Below are positions 36,361 to 46,844 of a stretch of 64,000 nucleotides of DNA, piece after piece. Each line of letters opens with the position of its first letter. The stretch's first letter is position 1. Source of the DNA: Sphingobacteriaceae bacterium GW460-11-11-14-LB5 (GTDB lineage Bacteria > Bacteroidota > Bacteroidia > Sphingobacteriales > Sphingobacteriaceae). Below the pieces are notes generated by a model. The model had not been told where the DNA came from. It searched no databases and saw only the letters and a list, made by a program, of their open reading frames with translations. The stretch is from contig CP021237.1 in NCBI GenBank assembly GCA_002151545.1, positions 1,984,001 through 2,048,000 of the forward strand, written 5' to 3'. The translations under genes were made by a program, and so were the position numbers.

Positions 36361-37893
36361 ATGAAGTTTAAACACTTAACCGCTGCCTTTTTATTGGTAA
36401 TAAGTGCCTCTGCATTTGTTAGCCCGAAAAAAGCTTTAAGAACATTTGTTTCCAACTACGAAAATGTATTGGGCACATCTTTAGAATTAAAATTTAAAAC
36501 AGTTAGCCAGGCTGATGCAGATTTAGCCGAAGCATGTGCATTAAACGAAATAGATAGGCTTGATGATATTTTAAGTGCTTATAAAGCAAACAGCGAGTTT
36601 AGCAGATGGATGAATAATGGTAAACAAACCACCAAGGTTTCAACAGATTTGTTTGAGGTTTTAAAGCAGTTCGAAAATTATAAAGTGTTAACCAATGGTG
36701 CCCTTGATGCATCAGCTAAAGTTATTGGTGATGTTTGGAAAAAGGCAGCTGCCGAAGGCCGTTTACCATCTGCCACAACATTACAAAATGCAGTCGCTTT
36801 GGTGAAACAAAAACATTATGTGCTCAATGAGCAGGATAAAACGGTTACACGTTTGGATGATGTGCCATTAGCTTTAAATTCTTTTGCAAAAAGTTATATC
36901 ATTAATAAAGCGGCTGAGAAGGCTGTTCAAAGCCCTGGAATTGAAAACGTAGTCGTAAATATTGGTGGCGATATGGTAATTAAAGGAAATCAGCCCGAAG
37001 CTATTGAAATAGCCAATCCTAAAGCTGATGCCGAAAACGATGTAGCGCTAACGACGATTAAAGTATCAAACAAGGCTGTGGCTACCAGCGGTAATTACCG
37101 CAGAGGTTTTAATGTAAATGGAAAATGGTATTCGCATATTGTTGATCCACGTACCGGAAATCCTGTTTCTGAAATAATCAGCGCAACGGTTATCGCCTCA
37201 GATGCCAGCGAAGCCGGTGCTTTAGCGACTTCTTTTAATGTACTTTCTCTTGCCGAGATTAAAGCAATGACTGCGACCAGAAATGATATCGCATACCTGT
37301 TGATTACTAAAGAAGGTAAAGAAATTAAAAGCAAAGAGTGGGCTAACTACGAGTTTGCTTTAAATAAGCCTGCTGCTGTTTTAGAAAAAGTAAATAAAGC
37401 TGATAAACTTTGGAATACTAAATATGAGTTAGTGGTAAACTTAGAAATTGCCAATATAGAATCTACAGATGGTAAACGTGTTCGTCGTCCCTTTGTGGCT
37501 GTATGGATTGAAGATGCGGCTAAAACACCTGTACGTAATCTTGCCATTTGGTATAATAAACCACGTTGGCTGCCAGATTTAAAATCATGGAACCGTGCCA
37601 ATGGCGAAGAGTTTAAAAAAGGAGCAGAGGGGAAACTGAGTTCAACGAGCTCGGCTACACGTGGCCCAGGTAAGTATAGCTTATCATGGGATGGAAAAGA
37701 CGATAACGGTAAGTTGGTAAAAGCAGGTACTTACACCGTTTTTATTGAAGTGGCCCGTGAACATGGAACTTACCAGGTAATTGCGCAAGAAATGAAATTT
37801 ACCGGCACTGCAAAAAAAATAGAATTAACGCCAAATACAGAACTAACATCAGCATCCCTTGACTACAGAAAAATCGGAACCGCAAAAAAATAA
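36361..37893 (+). CDS. ApbE-like FAD:protein FMN transferase fused to DUF2271
   Basis: The 510-residue product has an N-terminal hydrophobic export signal (residues about 1-22) and an ApbE domain (about 30-340; NIGGDMVIKG, TSGNYRRGF, SHIVDPRTGNPV and ASDASEAGALATSFNVL). The last region (about 345-500) is a DUF2271 beta-sandwich with PFVAVWIEDAAKTPVRNLAIW and YSLSWDGKDDNG. ApbE attaches FMN to Thr/Ser of extracytoplasmic proteins. The DUF2271 fusion and the overlapping PepSY gene point to an extracytoplasmic redox function, inferred. Confidence 0.9.
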   Translation: MKFKHLTAAFLLVISASAFVSPKKALRTFVSNYENVLGTSLELKFKTVSQADADLAEACALNEIDRLDDILSAYKANSEFSRWMNNGKQTTKVSTDLFEVLKQFENYKVLTNGALDASAKVIGDVWKKAAAEGRLPSATTLQNAVALVKQKHYVLNEQDKTVTRLDDVPLALNSFAKSYIINKAAEKAVQSPGIENVVVNIGGDMVIKGNQPEAIEIANPKADAENDVALTTIKVSNKAVATSGNYRRGFNVNGKWYSHIVDPRTGNPVSEIISATVIASDASEAGALATSFNVLSLAEIKAMTATRNDIAYLLITKEGKEIKSKEWANYEFALNKPAAVLEKVNKADKLWNTKYELVVNLEIANIESTDGKRVRRPFVAVWIEDAAKTPVRNLAIWYNKPRWLPDLKSWNRANGEEFKKGAEGKLSSTSSATRGPGKYSLSWDGKDDNGKLVKAGTYTVFIEVAREHGTYQVIAQEMKFTGTAKKIELTPNTELTSASLDYRKIGTAKK

Positions 37894-38548
37894 GATCACG
37901 GTTGCACCTAGCGGCCTGGGGAAAAAGCAGGTTAAAAAAGATAGCGGGAAGGGCAAGGGTAAAAAACGTTTAGCTGGTTTATCACGCTGGCTGCATATTT
38001 ACTTATCGATGGTGAGTTTTACGATCCTGTTGTTCTTCGCTGTATCGGGCCTGACTTTGAACCATGCAGATTGGTTTACTTCAGGCAAGGAAGTGGTTAA
38101 AAAGGATTCCGGATCAGTAAACTTAAAATGGGTAAACCAACCTGATACCAATAAAATTAACAAGTTACAGATTGTTGAGTTTTTTAGGAATAAACATGCG
38201 GTGAAAGGCGCATTAAGTGATTTTAGGATGGATGACAGAGAACTGAGCCTTACCTTTAATGGCCCGGGTTACCTGGCTGATTCCTTTATCGACCGCGAAA
38301 CCGGTAAATACGAATTAACTACAACCAGGTTTGGCGCTGTGGCCGTGATTAATGATTTGCACAAAGGCAGGGATTCGGGTAAAGCCTGGTCGTGGATTAT
38401 CGATATTTCGGCAGTACTGATGACCCTGGTGTCTATCTCCGGAATTATCTTAATCTGTTTCATCAAAAAGAAACGACTAAGCGGTTTTATCATCGCAGCA
38501 GTAGGTACGATTATTTGCTATTTAATTTACAAGTTATTTGTACCATAG
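37859..38548 (+). CDS. PepSY-associated transmembrane protein
   Basis: This 229-residue protein has a Lys-rich cytoplasmic start, a first membrane segment (about 42-65), a periplasmic PepSY-like part, then GRDSGKAWSWIIDISAVLMTLVSISG and a third membrane segment at the C-terminus. PepSY-TM proteins are linked to flavin- or iron-related redox steps. The TTG at 37859 starts it 35 bases inside the upstream ApbE gene; no closer ATG gives a sensible N-terminus. The overlap suggests coupled translation. Confidence 0.82.
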   Translation: MTTEKSEPQKNKITVAPSGLGKKQVKKDSGKGKGKKRLAGLSRWLHIYLSMVSFTILLFFAVSGLTLNHADWFTSGKEVVKKDSGSVNLKWVNQPDTNKINKLQIVEFFRNKHAVKGALSDFRMDDRELSLTFNGPGYLADSFIDRETGKYELTTTRFGAVAVINDLHKGRDSGKAWSWIIDISAVLMTLVSISGIILICFIKKKRLSGFIIAAVGTIICYLIYKLFVP

Positions 38549-38555
38549 CTTAATC

Positions 38556-38608
38556 ACAAAGACACTGAGGGCATTCAGATTATTTCTATATGTCCCTGGT
38601 GTCTTTGT
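38556..38608. terminator. Inverted repeat between convergent genes
   Basis: ACAAAGACAC (38556-38565) and GTGTCTTTGT (38599-38608) pair perfectly, with further GGG/CCC pairing inside a 33-base loop. It lies between the convergent PepSY and exporter genes and may terminate both. It also resembles dispersed ACAAAGACACTGAGG-type repeats. Confidence 0.55.
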
Positions 38609-38617
38609 ATATGATAT

Positions 38618-39844
38618 TTAATGCGCTATAACTGCCGAATCAGATGATGCATCCACTTCAGTGGTGATGAACCTTCTGCCGATTAACAAGCAGCATAAAG
38701 CGATAAATGCAGCTGCTGTCATTACCAATGGCATAGGCACAACCGAGTGTTCGCTAAATAAGCTTACCATTACCGAGGCCAGAGCGCCTAATCCCATTTG
38801 CAAGGCACCCATTAAAGCCGATGCACTACCCGCATTTTTGGTGAATGGCGCGAGCGACAAAGCAGCAGCATTTGGATTAATTAAACCTAAGCAAGCCAGA
38901 AATAAAGCAATAAAACCGATTGTTGAGTATAAATTTAACCAGTTATTTAAAGCAAATACCAAAAATATTAAACTGAAAATACATTGTGCAATAAGTGCAT
39001 AGGTGACAATGTTTTTGCTGCTAAACCATTTCAATATCAGGCTGTTTACCTGGCTCGAACCAATAAACGATACCGATAACAGGGCAAATATCCATCCATA
39101 ACCAGTTTTACTCACTTCATATATTTTCATAAATACCTGAGGCGACGAAGATACATAGGCGAATAATCCCGAAAAGGTTATTGAACTAATTAAAGCATAG
39201 GTATAAAATTGAGGCTCTTTTAAAACCGTGAAGAAATTGGTTAAAATTGGCTTTGGTTTTAAAGAGTAATTCGGATCTGGCTTATAACTCTCCGGCAGTT
39301 TGAAAATTGTAGCGAGAAGCATTAAAACGGCCATCAAGCCTAAAAATACAAACACGTATTTCCAGCCTAAGGCCGAAATTAAGTAACCACCTGCAGTTGG
39401 GGCAAGCATCGGTGAAACCGCGATTACCAGCATTAGGGAGGCAAATACTTTCGGGCTTTCTTCTACAGAAAACAGATCACGAACCATAGCAACCGAGGCT
39501 ACAGCCGTAGCACAACTTCCAATGGCTTGTACAAAACGTAAAACAATTAACTGGTTCACATCAGTTACGGCCAAACAAAGAAAAGAGGAAAGGATATAAA
39601 GTGCCAAACCAAAATATAGCGGTTTTTTTCTCCCAAATTTATCCAATAGCGGACCATACAATAACTGGCCGGCAGAAATCCCGATAAAAAAACTCGATAA
39701 TGATAGGGCTACAGTAGATTCATTACTGCTTAAATCCTTTGCAATATCAACAAAACCAGGCAGGTACATGTCGATAGAGAAGGGGCCAAGAGCAGCCAAT
39801 GAACCTAAAATGAGGATGAGGTAGAAATGTTGTTTTTTAGCCAT
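38618..39844 (-). CDS. Bcr/CflA-family MFS drug-efflux transporter
   Basis: The 408-residue product has 12 predicted membrane segments and the MFS motif YGPLLDKFGRKKPLYFGL. The DMYLPGFVDIAKDL segment in helix 1 and GLINPNAAALSLAPF are typical of the Bcr/CflA group that exports drugs in exchange for protons. The start is placed at ATG 39844 (MAKKQHFYL). A start at 39871 would add nine residues that do not fit the family. Confidence 0.9.
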   Translation of the reverse strand: MAKKQHFYLILILGSLAALGPFSIDMYLPGFVDIAKDLSSNESTVALSLSSFFIGISAGQLLYGPLLDKFGRKKPLYFGLALYILSSFLCLAVTDVNQLIVLRFVQAIGSCATAVASVAMVRDLFSVEESPKVFASLMLVIAVSPMLAPTAGGYLISALGWKYVFVFLGLMAVLMLLATIFKLPESYKPDPNYSLKPKPILTNFFTVLKEPQFYTYALISSITFSGLFAYVSSSPQVFMKIYEVSKTGYGWIFALLSVSFIGSSQVNSLILKWFSSKNIVTYALIAQCIFSLIFLVFALNNWLNLYSTIGFIALFLACLGLINPNAAALSLAPFTKNAGSASALMGALQMGLGALASVMVSLFSEHSVVPMPLVMTAAAFIALCCLLIGRRFITTEVDASSDSAVIAH

Positions 39845-40053
39845 GAAGATAACCAGATTTTGATGGCGCAAAGATTGGGAGATTTAAGTTGTTAACCTAT
39901 TTTTACGGTCGAACGATTGTAAAAATTATATTTTTATTGCCCATCATTTAAAGCTACCCGTAAAAACCTGCCTGCGTAATCTTTGTGTTATCTATGTTAA
40001 AAATATGATGATCGCTATGCTAAATCTGCTATTTATTTATAGATTTATAGTCT

Positions 40054-40824
40054 ATGACTTTTAAGACCAAAGAAAGCCGTTTACTACTCATTCTGGGTAG
40101 CTTTTTTGTAGCCAACGCTATATTATCAGAGTTTATCGGAGTTAAATTATTCAGTGTTGAAGAAACGCTGGGCTTTAAAAAGTTCGATATCAATTTACTC
40201 GGTGTGCCGCATTTATCCTTTGTAATGTCGGCAGGAGTATTAACCTGGCCAATTATTTTCATCATGACGGATATCATCAATGAATATTTTGGTGTTAAAC
40301 AAGTTCGGTTTTTATCCATTCTTACGGCCATATTAATTTCATTTGCCTTTATTGTCGTGTGGGGATCCATGCATTTAACTGCCGCCGATTTTTGGGTGCA
40401 TCAAAACATAAATGGAGAAGACCTCAATATGAATAACGCATTTGCCGGCATATTCGGGCAAGGGATGTGGATCATTGTAGGATCGATTACGGCCTTCATC
40501 ATCGGACAAATGGTGGATGTGTTGATATTCCATAAAATTAAAAGAATAACAGGGGAGCGGGCACTTTGGTTGCGTGCCACGGGCTCTACTTTAGTCTCTC
40601 AGTTTATTGACAGTTTTGTGGTTATATTTATTGCATTTTATATCAACCCGCAGTATCATTACAGCTGGCAACAGGTATTTGCTATTGGCCTGGTAGGCTA
40701 TACATATAAATTTGTTGTGGCCATTTTAATGACGCCTATTTTATATATCGTACATGCGATTATAGATGGTTACTTAGGAAAAGACCTCGCTCATAAGCTG
40801 ATTAAAATGGCTGGTAGGGGATAA
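40054..40824 (+). CDS. yhhQ: Queuosine-precursor transporter, YhhQ family
   Basis: This 256-residue membrane protein has about six hydrophobic segments and VUT-family motifs, for example SEFIGVKLF, TDIINEYFG and GSTLVSQFIDSFVVIFIAFY. YhhQ imports queuosine precursors such as preQ0/preQ1. I looked for a preQ1 riboswitch in the upstream 182 bases and saw no convincing one. The following lipocalin-like gene starts 34 bases later. Confidence 0.92.
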   Translation: MTFKTKESRLLLILGSFFVANAILSEFIGVKLFSVEETLGFKKFDINLLGVPHLSFVMSAGVLTWPIIFIMTDIINEYFGVKQVRFLSILTAILISFAFIVVWGSMHLTAADFWVHQNINGEDLNMNNAFAGIFGQGMWIIVGSITAFIIGQMVDVLIFHKIKRITGERALWLRATGSTLVSQFIDSFVVIFIAFYINPQYHYSWQQVFAIGLVGYTYKFVVAILMTPILYIVHAIIDGYLGKDLAHKLIKMAGRG

Positions 40825-40858
40825 ATATTTAAAACAATAACCAATATACATCCGATTT

Positions 40859-41308
40859 ATGAGAAACATTTTAATGCTACTGGCAGTAGTTGGACTATTG
40901 TCCTGTTCTACTAAAAATGAAAAGAAGAAAGATTCAGCTCTTGATATTCAGGGTACCTGGCAGCTATTATCGGCTACAACCATCGAAAACGGAACCAGCC
41001 AGACAACAGATTATTCGGGCAAGCTGAAAATGATCAAAATGTTTAACAACACTCATTTTGCATTTTTAAAACATAGCCTTAATCCTAAAGATACAAGCAG
41101 TTTTGATGCCGGTGGTGGAAGTTTTGTATTAGACAAAGACGATTATACCGAGCATTTGGAATATTACAAAAACAAAGATTGGGAAGGCAAGACTTTTAAA
41201 TTTAAACTTGCCATTAATAAAGATACTTTGATTCAGAAAGGTGTTGAAAAGGTAGAGAAAGCTGGCGTCGACCGGGTAATTATCGAAAAATATATTAAGG
41301 TAAAGTAA
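40859..41308 (+). CDS. Lipocalin-like lipoprotein
   Basis: The 149-residue product has a signal segment with lipobox LLSC (Cys about 16), a short Lys-rich linker, and a beta-barrel-like domain starting IQGTWQLLSATTIENG, typical of small Bacteroidota lipocalin-like proteins. It ends with GVDRVIIEKYIKVK. The ligand is unknown. Confidence 0.75.
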   Translation: MRNILMLLAVVGLLSCSTKNEKKKDSALDIQGTWQLLSATTIENGTSQTTDYSGKLKMIKMFNNTHFAFLKHSLNPKDTSSFDAGGGSFVLDKDDYTEHLEYYKNKDWEGKTFKFKLAINKDTLIQKGVEKVEKAGVDRVIIEKYIKVK

Positions 41309-41317
41309 TGAAACGCA

Positions 41318-41342
41318 AAAGGTCGGACTCGCTCCGACCTTT
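41318..41342. terminator. Bidirectional terminator between lipocalin-like and hom
   Basis: AAAGGTCGGA (41318-41327) pairs with TCCGACCTTT (41333-41342) around a 5-base loop CTCGC. It is a 10-bp perfect stem with A and T tails suited to both convergent genes. Confidence 0.85.
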
Positions 41343-41387
41343 GTACTTAACAACAAAACAAATAAAAAAATTAACCTTAAAAATAAA

Positions 41388-42632
41388 TTATAGGCTTGCC
41401 AATTCCTGGGCAAAAACATTTTCACTCAATTGCTCTTGTTTGTAAATCTGTCTGCCGGTGTAGGCAACAAAAACAGATTCATCTAAAAGCAAGTCGCGGT
41501 TTTTAATTAAACTTTCCAGCTTAACCGTTCCAACCACATATTTATAACTGCTTGCAGCATAACGTTCGCTGATATTGTCAAATTCCAATAGGGTAATCAG
41601 ATCCTCATCAGCATAACGCAGGTAGATTTCTAACAGAATATCCTCCGTATGTTTTACGCCGTTTTCTGAGTGGTATTTTTTATACTCGTAACGGTAATCG
41701 TAACGCAAGGCGGCAATATCAGATAGTACAGCAGCACCAGTAGGGTGGCCGCCCGCACCTTTACCATAGAAAAACTGTTTATCAGCAAAAGCCGCCTGAA
41801 CAGCAACTGCATTGTATTCGTTTTCTACGTTGTAAAGGAAATCATCCTTAGCTACCAGTTTAGGTAGTACATAAGTCACAATGTCTTTTGTATTCACTTT
41901 ACGTGCAGTAGGAACCAGCTTAATTTTAAAGTTTTTCTCACGCGCATATTTAATGTCGTGGTTAGAAAGGTTCTGTATACCAATGTTTAAAATGGCATCA
42001 GGATTTACAAACAAACCATAGGCATGTGCTGTAGCAATGGCCAGTTTATATTTTGGATCATAACCGCCCACATCTAAAATCGGATCGGTTTCTGCGAACC
42101 CTAAATCCTGTGCTTCCTTTAAAGCCGAATCGTAACTTTGGTTTTCGTTAAATATTTTCGATAAGATGTAATTAGATGAGCCATTGAAAATCCCACTCAA
42201 AGCATGGAATAATTCATTATCATAGTATTCTTCTAAATTTCGAATGATTGGAATACTACCACAAACAGCGCCTTCATACAGTAATGAAGTACCAAGCTCT
42301 TGTTGTAAATCTACCAGCTCTTTCAAATGCGTGGCGATCATTTTTTTATTGGCAGATACTACATTTTTACCATTTTTTAATGCGGTAGTTACGATTTCAT
42401 AAGCCGCATCTGCATCATTAATTAATTCTACAATCGTATTGATCTCTGTATTATTCAGTATTTCGTTGCGATCAGTGGTAAACAGATCCTTATTAAGGGT
42501 ACGCTTCTTTCTTGGGTCTTTTATCGCGATTTTAATGATCTCCAGGTTCAGGTTCTGGCTTTGGATGATATCCAATAAACCTTGCCCTACAACGCCGAAA
42601 CCAAATAAACCGATTTTTAAATTCTTACTCAT
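41388..42632 (-). CDS. hom: Homoserine dehydrogenase
   Basis: The 414-residue product makes homoserine from aspartate semialdehyde with NAD(P)H. It begins LKIGLFGFGVVGQGLLDII (NAD-binding) and contains SANKKMIAT, GAVCGSIPIIRNLEEYY, FNGSSNYILSKI and GYDPKYKLAIATAHAYG. These match monofunctional homoserine dehydrogenases. It has a C-terminal part after about 320 without an obvious ACT motif. It lies downstream of metX, separated by 146 bases that include telomere-like repeats. Confidence 0.93.
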   Translation of the reverse strand: MSKNLKIGLFGFGVVGQGLLDIIQSQNLNLEIIKIAIKDPRKKRTLNKDLFTTDRNEILNNTEINTIVELINDADAAYEIVTTALKNGKNVVSANKKMIATHLKELVDLQQELGTSLLYEGAVCGSIPIIRNLEEYYDNELFHALSGIFNGSSNYILSKIFNENQSYDSALKEAQDLGFAETDPILDVGGYDPKYKLAIATAHAYGLFVNPDAILNIGIQNLSNHDIKYAREKNFKIKLVPTARKVNTKDIVTYVLPKLVAKDDFLYNVENEYNAVAVQAAFADKQFFYGKGAGGHPTGAAVLSDIAALRYDYRYEYKKYHSENGVKHTEDILLEIYLRYADEDLITLLEFDNISERYAASSYKYVVGTVKLESLIKNRDLLLDESVFVAYTGRQIYKQEQLSENVFAQELASL

Positions 42633-42738
42633 TATTTTAGACTTGATTATACAGATAGCGGGAATACACCGATTAACTGCATGTTATATTATTTTTTGTT
42701 TTTTATTGCGCAAATTTTAGCGGCTCTCGTTGTTTTCG

Positions 42739-42766
42739 CCCTAAACCCTAAACCCTAAACCCTAAA
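42739..42766 (-). repeat. Telomere-like heptamer tandem repeat (CCCTAAA)4
   Basis: Four exact CCCTAAA units run from 42739 to 42766, followed by a degenerate CCTTCTACCTCCCT. It lies between metX and hom. Related degenerate tracts are found at 55471-55530 and inside the start of the NlpC/P60 gene. Confidence 0.85.
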
Positions 42767-42778
42767 CCTTCTACCTCC

Positions 42779-43837
42779 CTAAGCCGTATGCTGTAATTTG
42801 ATAATTTTTTTATTCCTGCTTTCCTTAATAAAGTTTCCGATGACGTTAGTCAGGGCATCTGTTTCGATCAAAAATCCATCATGACCATAATCCGAATGCA
42901 AGGCACTAAACTCTGCTCCAGGGATATGATCGGCCAGGTATTTTTGCTCTGACAGTGGAAATAACACATCGTTTTCAATACCAATGACTAATGTATTTGC
43001 CGTAATTAGTTTTAATGCATCGGCGATACTTTTACGGTTGCGGCCCACATTATGACTATCCATTGCTTTGGTTAAATAATAATAACTATAAGCATTAAAG
43101 CGGTTGATCAGTTTTTCTCCCTGATAATTCTGGTAAGAAGACGACCTGAAATTATCTGTCTTATCGTTTACACTTTCTACCTGTGTACTGCCATAAGCAC
43201 TGTATGTTCTATAACTTAAAAGTGCAATGCTACGGGCAGTTTTTAAACCCTTGCTGCCACCGTTAGGTTGGTTGGCATAAAAAGTTCTGTCGGTAGTAAT
43301 GGCTAAACGCTGACTTTCGTTAAAAGCAATTCCCCACGGAGAATGTGCTGCATTGGTGGCAATCAAAATCAGGTTTTCGATTTTATTCGGTTCGGAAATA
43401 CTCCACTCCACAGCTTGCTGACCACCTAACGAACCACCGATTAATAATTTAATATAATCAATACCTAAATGCGATGCCAATAACTGGTGTGCCGATACTA
43501 AATCGCGGATGGTAAACTGAGGAAATGAAAGGTAATACGGTAAGCCCGTTACCGGATTGGTACTTAATGGGTTCGAGCTACCATAATGCGAACCTAAAAC
43601 ATTGGCACAAACGATATAATGCTCTTCCGGATTGAACAATGAGTTTTGACCGAATAAACCTTCCCACCATTCAAAAACATCAGCATTGGCGGTAAGTGCA
43701 TGGCAAACCCAAATCACATTATCTTTATTTGCATTTAATTTGCCATAAGTTTGATAAGCAATCTGCAGGTTACGGATTTTTTTTCCGCTCTCTAATTTGA
43801 ACTGTTTATTATAGTGATATGTTGATGTTGTACTCAT
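42779..43837 (-). CDS. metX: Homoserine O-acetyltransferase
   Basis: The 352-residue alpha/beta-hydrolase-fold enzyme has the nucleophile elbow GGSLGGQQAVEW (Ser), and the terminal catalytic HSDYGHDGFLIE block (His). The N-terminal YQTYGKLNANKDNVIWVCHALT fits MetX, which makes O-acetylhomoserine. It follows metY by 28 bases, consistent with an operon controlled by the upstream SAM-I riboswitch. Confidence 0.95.
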   Translation of the reverse strand: MSTTSTYHYNKQFKLESGKKIRNLQIAYQTYGKLNANKDNVIWVCHALTANADVFEWWEGLFGQNSLFNPEEHYIVCANVLGSHYGSSNPLSTNPVTGLPYYLSFPQFTIRDLVSAHQLLASHLGIDYIKLLIGGSLGGQQAVEWSISEPNKIENLILIATNAAHSPWGIAFNESQRLAITTDRTFYANQPNGGSKGLKTARSIALLSYRTYSAYGSTQVESVNDKTDNFRSSSYQNYQGEKLINRFNAYSYYYLTKAMDSHNVGRNRKSIADALKLITANTLVIGIENDVLFPLSEQKYLADHIPGAEFSALHSDYGHDGFLIETDALTNVIGNFIKESRNKKIIKLQHTA

Positions 43838-43865
43838 TGTTTTGTTGTATTCGGAATATTAACGG

Positions 43866-45461
<1,596 letters not shown>

Positions 45462-45571
45462 ATTTATATCTCCAAATAACACCATGTTATCCGGTCAGGA
45501 ATTGGCACCTTCTCTTTCTGAGGGTTGCCAGTGGGTCATCGAGCCAGTCTCTCGCCACTTCTTTATAAATC
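45462..45571 (-). promoter_or_regulatory. SAM-I (S-box) riboswitch upstream of metY
   Basis: Read on the minus strand, the P1 stem ATTTATA (near 45570) pairs perfectly with TATAAAT (45462-45468). Conserved core parts follow in order: AAGAAGTGGCGAGAGACTGG, the P2-like GATGACCC, CTGGCAACC, GAGAAGGTGCCAATTCC, and a P4 hairpin GATAACA/TGTTATT. These match the SAM-I (S-box) consensus. It should bind S-adenosylmethionine and shut off the metY-metX operon when SAM is plentiful. Confidence 0.93.
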
Positions 45572-45751
45572 AACCTGTGAAGATTGACTTTTATTTAGCT
45601 TTCTGCCAAATAATATTCCAAATGTCTGAATTTAATTTTAATCCACAAAATAAAATTTCGAAATTACATTAACGCACTGAAAATGAATGGTGTATTTTTA
45701 TGGTGTGATGACAATGCGAAACTTTTAATAAGAAATTAACGCTTAAAATTC

Positions 45752-45759
45752 TAAGTTTG
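45752..45759 (+). promoter_or_regulatory. Bacteroidota -7 box upstream of the secreted hypothetical gene
   Basis: TAAGTTTG matches TAnnTTTG exactly and lies 22 bases before the ATG at 45782. The -33 TTTG box is not clear. Confidence 0.45.
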
Positions 45760-45781
45760 TGTTACCTATCTAAATTTAATC

Positions 45782-46798
45782 ATGATGAAAAATACAAAAG
45801 CCCTATGTTTAGGCCTGCTCTTTACTGTAATAGGTTTAAGCAGCGCAAACGCCCAATTCGGAGGTTTAAAAGACAAACTGTTAAAAGTAGGCACTGCTCA
45901 GGGTGCCAAAGCCTTAGGGGTAGATAAGTTTTTAAAACAGCCCGCTGCCATTACCACCAGCTTTGAAGATGTAAACAGAGAAGGCGAAAAGCTACCTGAT
46001 TTTATTAATTCATTAAATTTAAAAGCCCAGCCATTATATTTATTGCCTAAAAACCCAGACGGTGGTTTTGTACTTTGCGAAGGTTTATACGAAATGAACA
46101 ATAAAAGTTATTGTTTAAAAGCCGGAACTTTTGCACCATCAAAAGGCGATGGTTATATGTTTGCACCAGTTTTAGGTCCGAAGGAAGAAATTGTGGTTTC
46201 CATACTGAAAAGCGCAGAAAAACATCCTGATGTAGACCAACATGATATTCAGGCTTTACTCTGGACGATCATTGCCAGAACAAAATTTGCCGATTTTAAT
46301 GGACAGGTTAAGGTAACTGCCATTAAATTATTAACACCAAAACAACTTACCCAATTAGAAGGTGGTGCATTAGGCATTTTACCTTTCGATGTAATGGAAA
46401 AAGCCAAAGATCAATTGCCAGCAGGTGTGAGGGCCGTTTTTGAAGCAGAAAATAATATCCGCCAGCTAGTTGCTTCTGGAAATTATACCTATGCAGACAT
46501 GGAAAAATATGCCATTATAGCGGGGATGGCGCCACCAAGAAGCGATGTACCAAGTGGTATCTGGACCAAACACCCAGACGGTTATTATGTGCGTTATTTC
46601 CCTTCGGGTTATTCGATTACCAGGGTGCAGGTTTACGTACCAAAAGAATTACTGGCTGGCGGAACAAAATTGATATATGATGCTGCCGGTGATATTGCCT
46701 GCCCGGCCAATACAGGATCGCAACGTTTGGCACAGACTAATGAGCCATTGGAAGCAAATTATTCGTTGAAACTAAGCACAATTTGTAACCCTAAATAA
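45782..46798 (+). CDS. Hypothetical secreted protein of 338 residues
   Basis: The N-terminus has a signal peptide (LCLGLLFTVIGLSSANAQ, predicted cleavage after ANA). The mature part has no domain that I recognise. It is mixed alpha/beta with a conserved-looking Trp-containing segment (GIWTKHPDGYYVRYFPSGYS). A shared terminator separates it from the convergent cystathionine-synthase-like gene. Confidence 0.6.
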   Translation: MMKNTKALCLGLLFTVIGLSSANAQFGGLKDKLLKVGTAQGAKALGVDKFLKQPAAITTSFEDVNREGEKLPDFINSLNLKAQPLYLLPKNPDGGFVLCEGLYEMNNKSYCLKAGTFAPSKGDGYMFAPVLGPKEEIVVSILKSAEKHPDVDQHDIQALLWTIIARTKFADFNGQVKVTAIKLLTPKQLTQLEGGALGILPFDVMEKAKDQLPAGVRAVFEAENNIRQLVASGNYTYADMEKYAIIAGMAPPRSDVPSGIWTKHPDGYYVRYFPSGYSITRVQVYVPKELLAGGTKLIYDAAGDIACPANTGSQRLAQTNEPLEANYSLKLSTICNPK

Positions 46799-46806
46799 GA
46801 TATATA

Positions 46807-46839
46807 AATCCTATAAGGTCTTAAAGACCTTATAGGATT
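46807..46839. terminator. Strong bidirectional terminator
   Basis: AATCCTATAAGGTCT (46807-46821) and AGACCTTATAGGATT (46825-46839) form a perfect 15-bp stem around a 3-base loop. T runs flank it, so it should end both convergent genes. Confidence 0.93.
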
Positions 46840-46844
46840 ATATT

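Noticed and set aside
39872..40053. Possible preQ1 riboswitch before the queuosine-precursor transporter
   Set aside because: No stretch with the conserved preQ1 core and pseudoknot could be recognised.
45484..45672. Plus-strand ORF opposite the metY leader
   Set aside because: It overlaps the SAM-I riboswitch on the other strand and has no family features.
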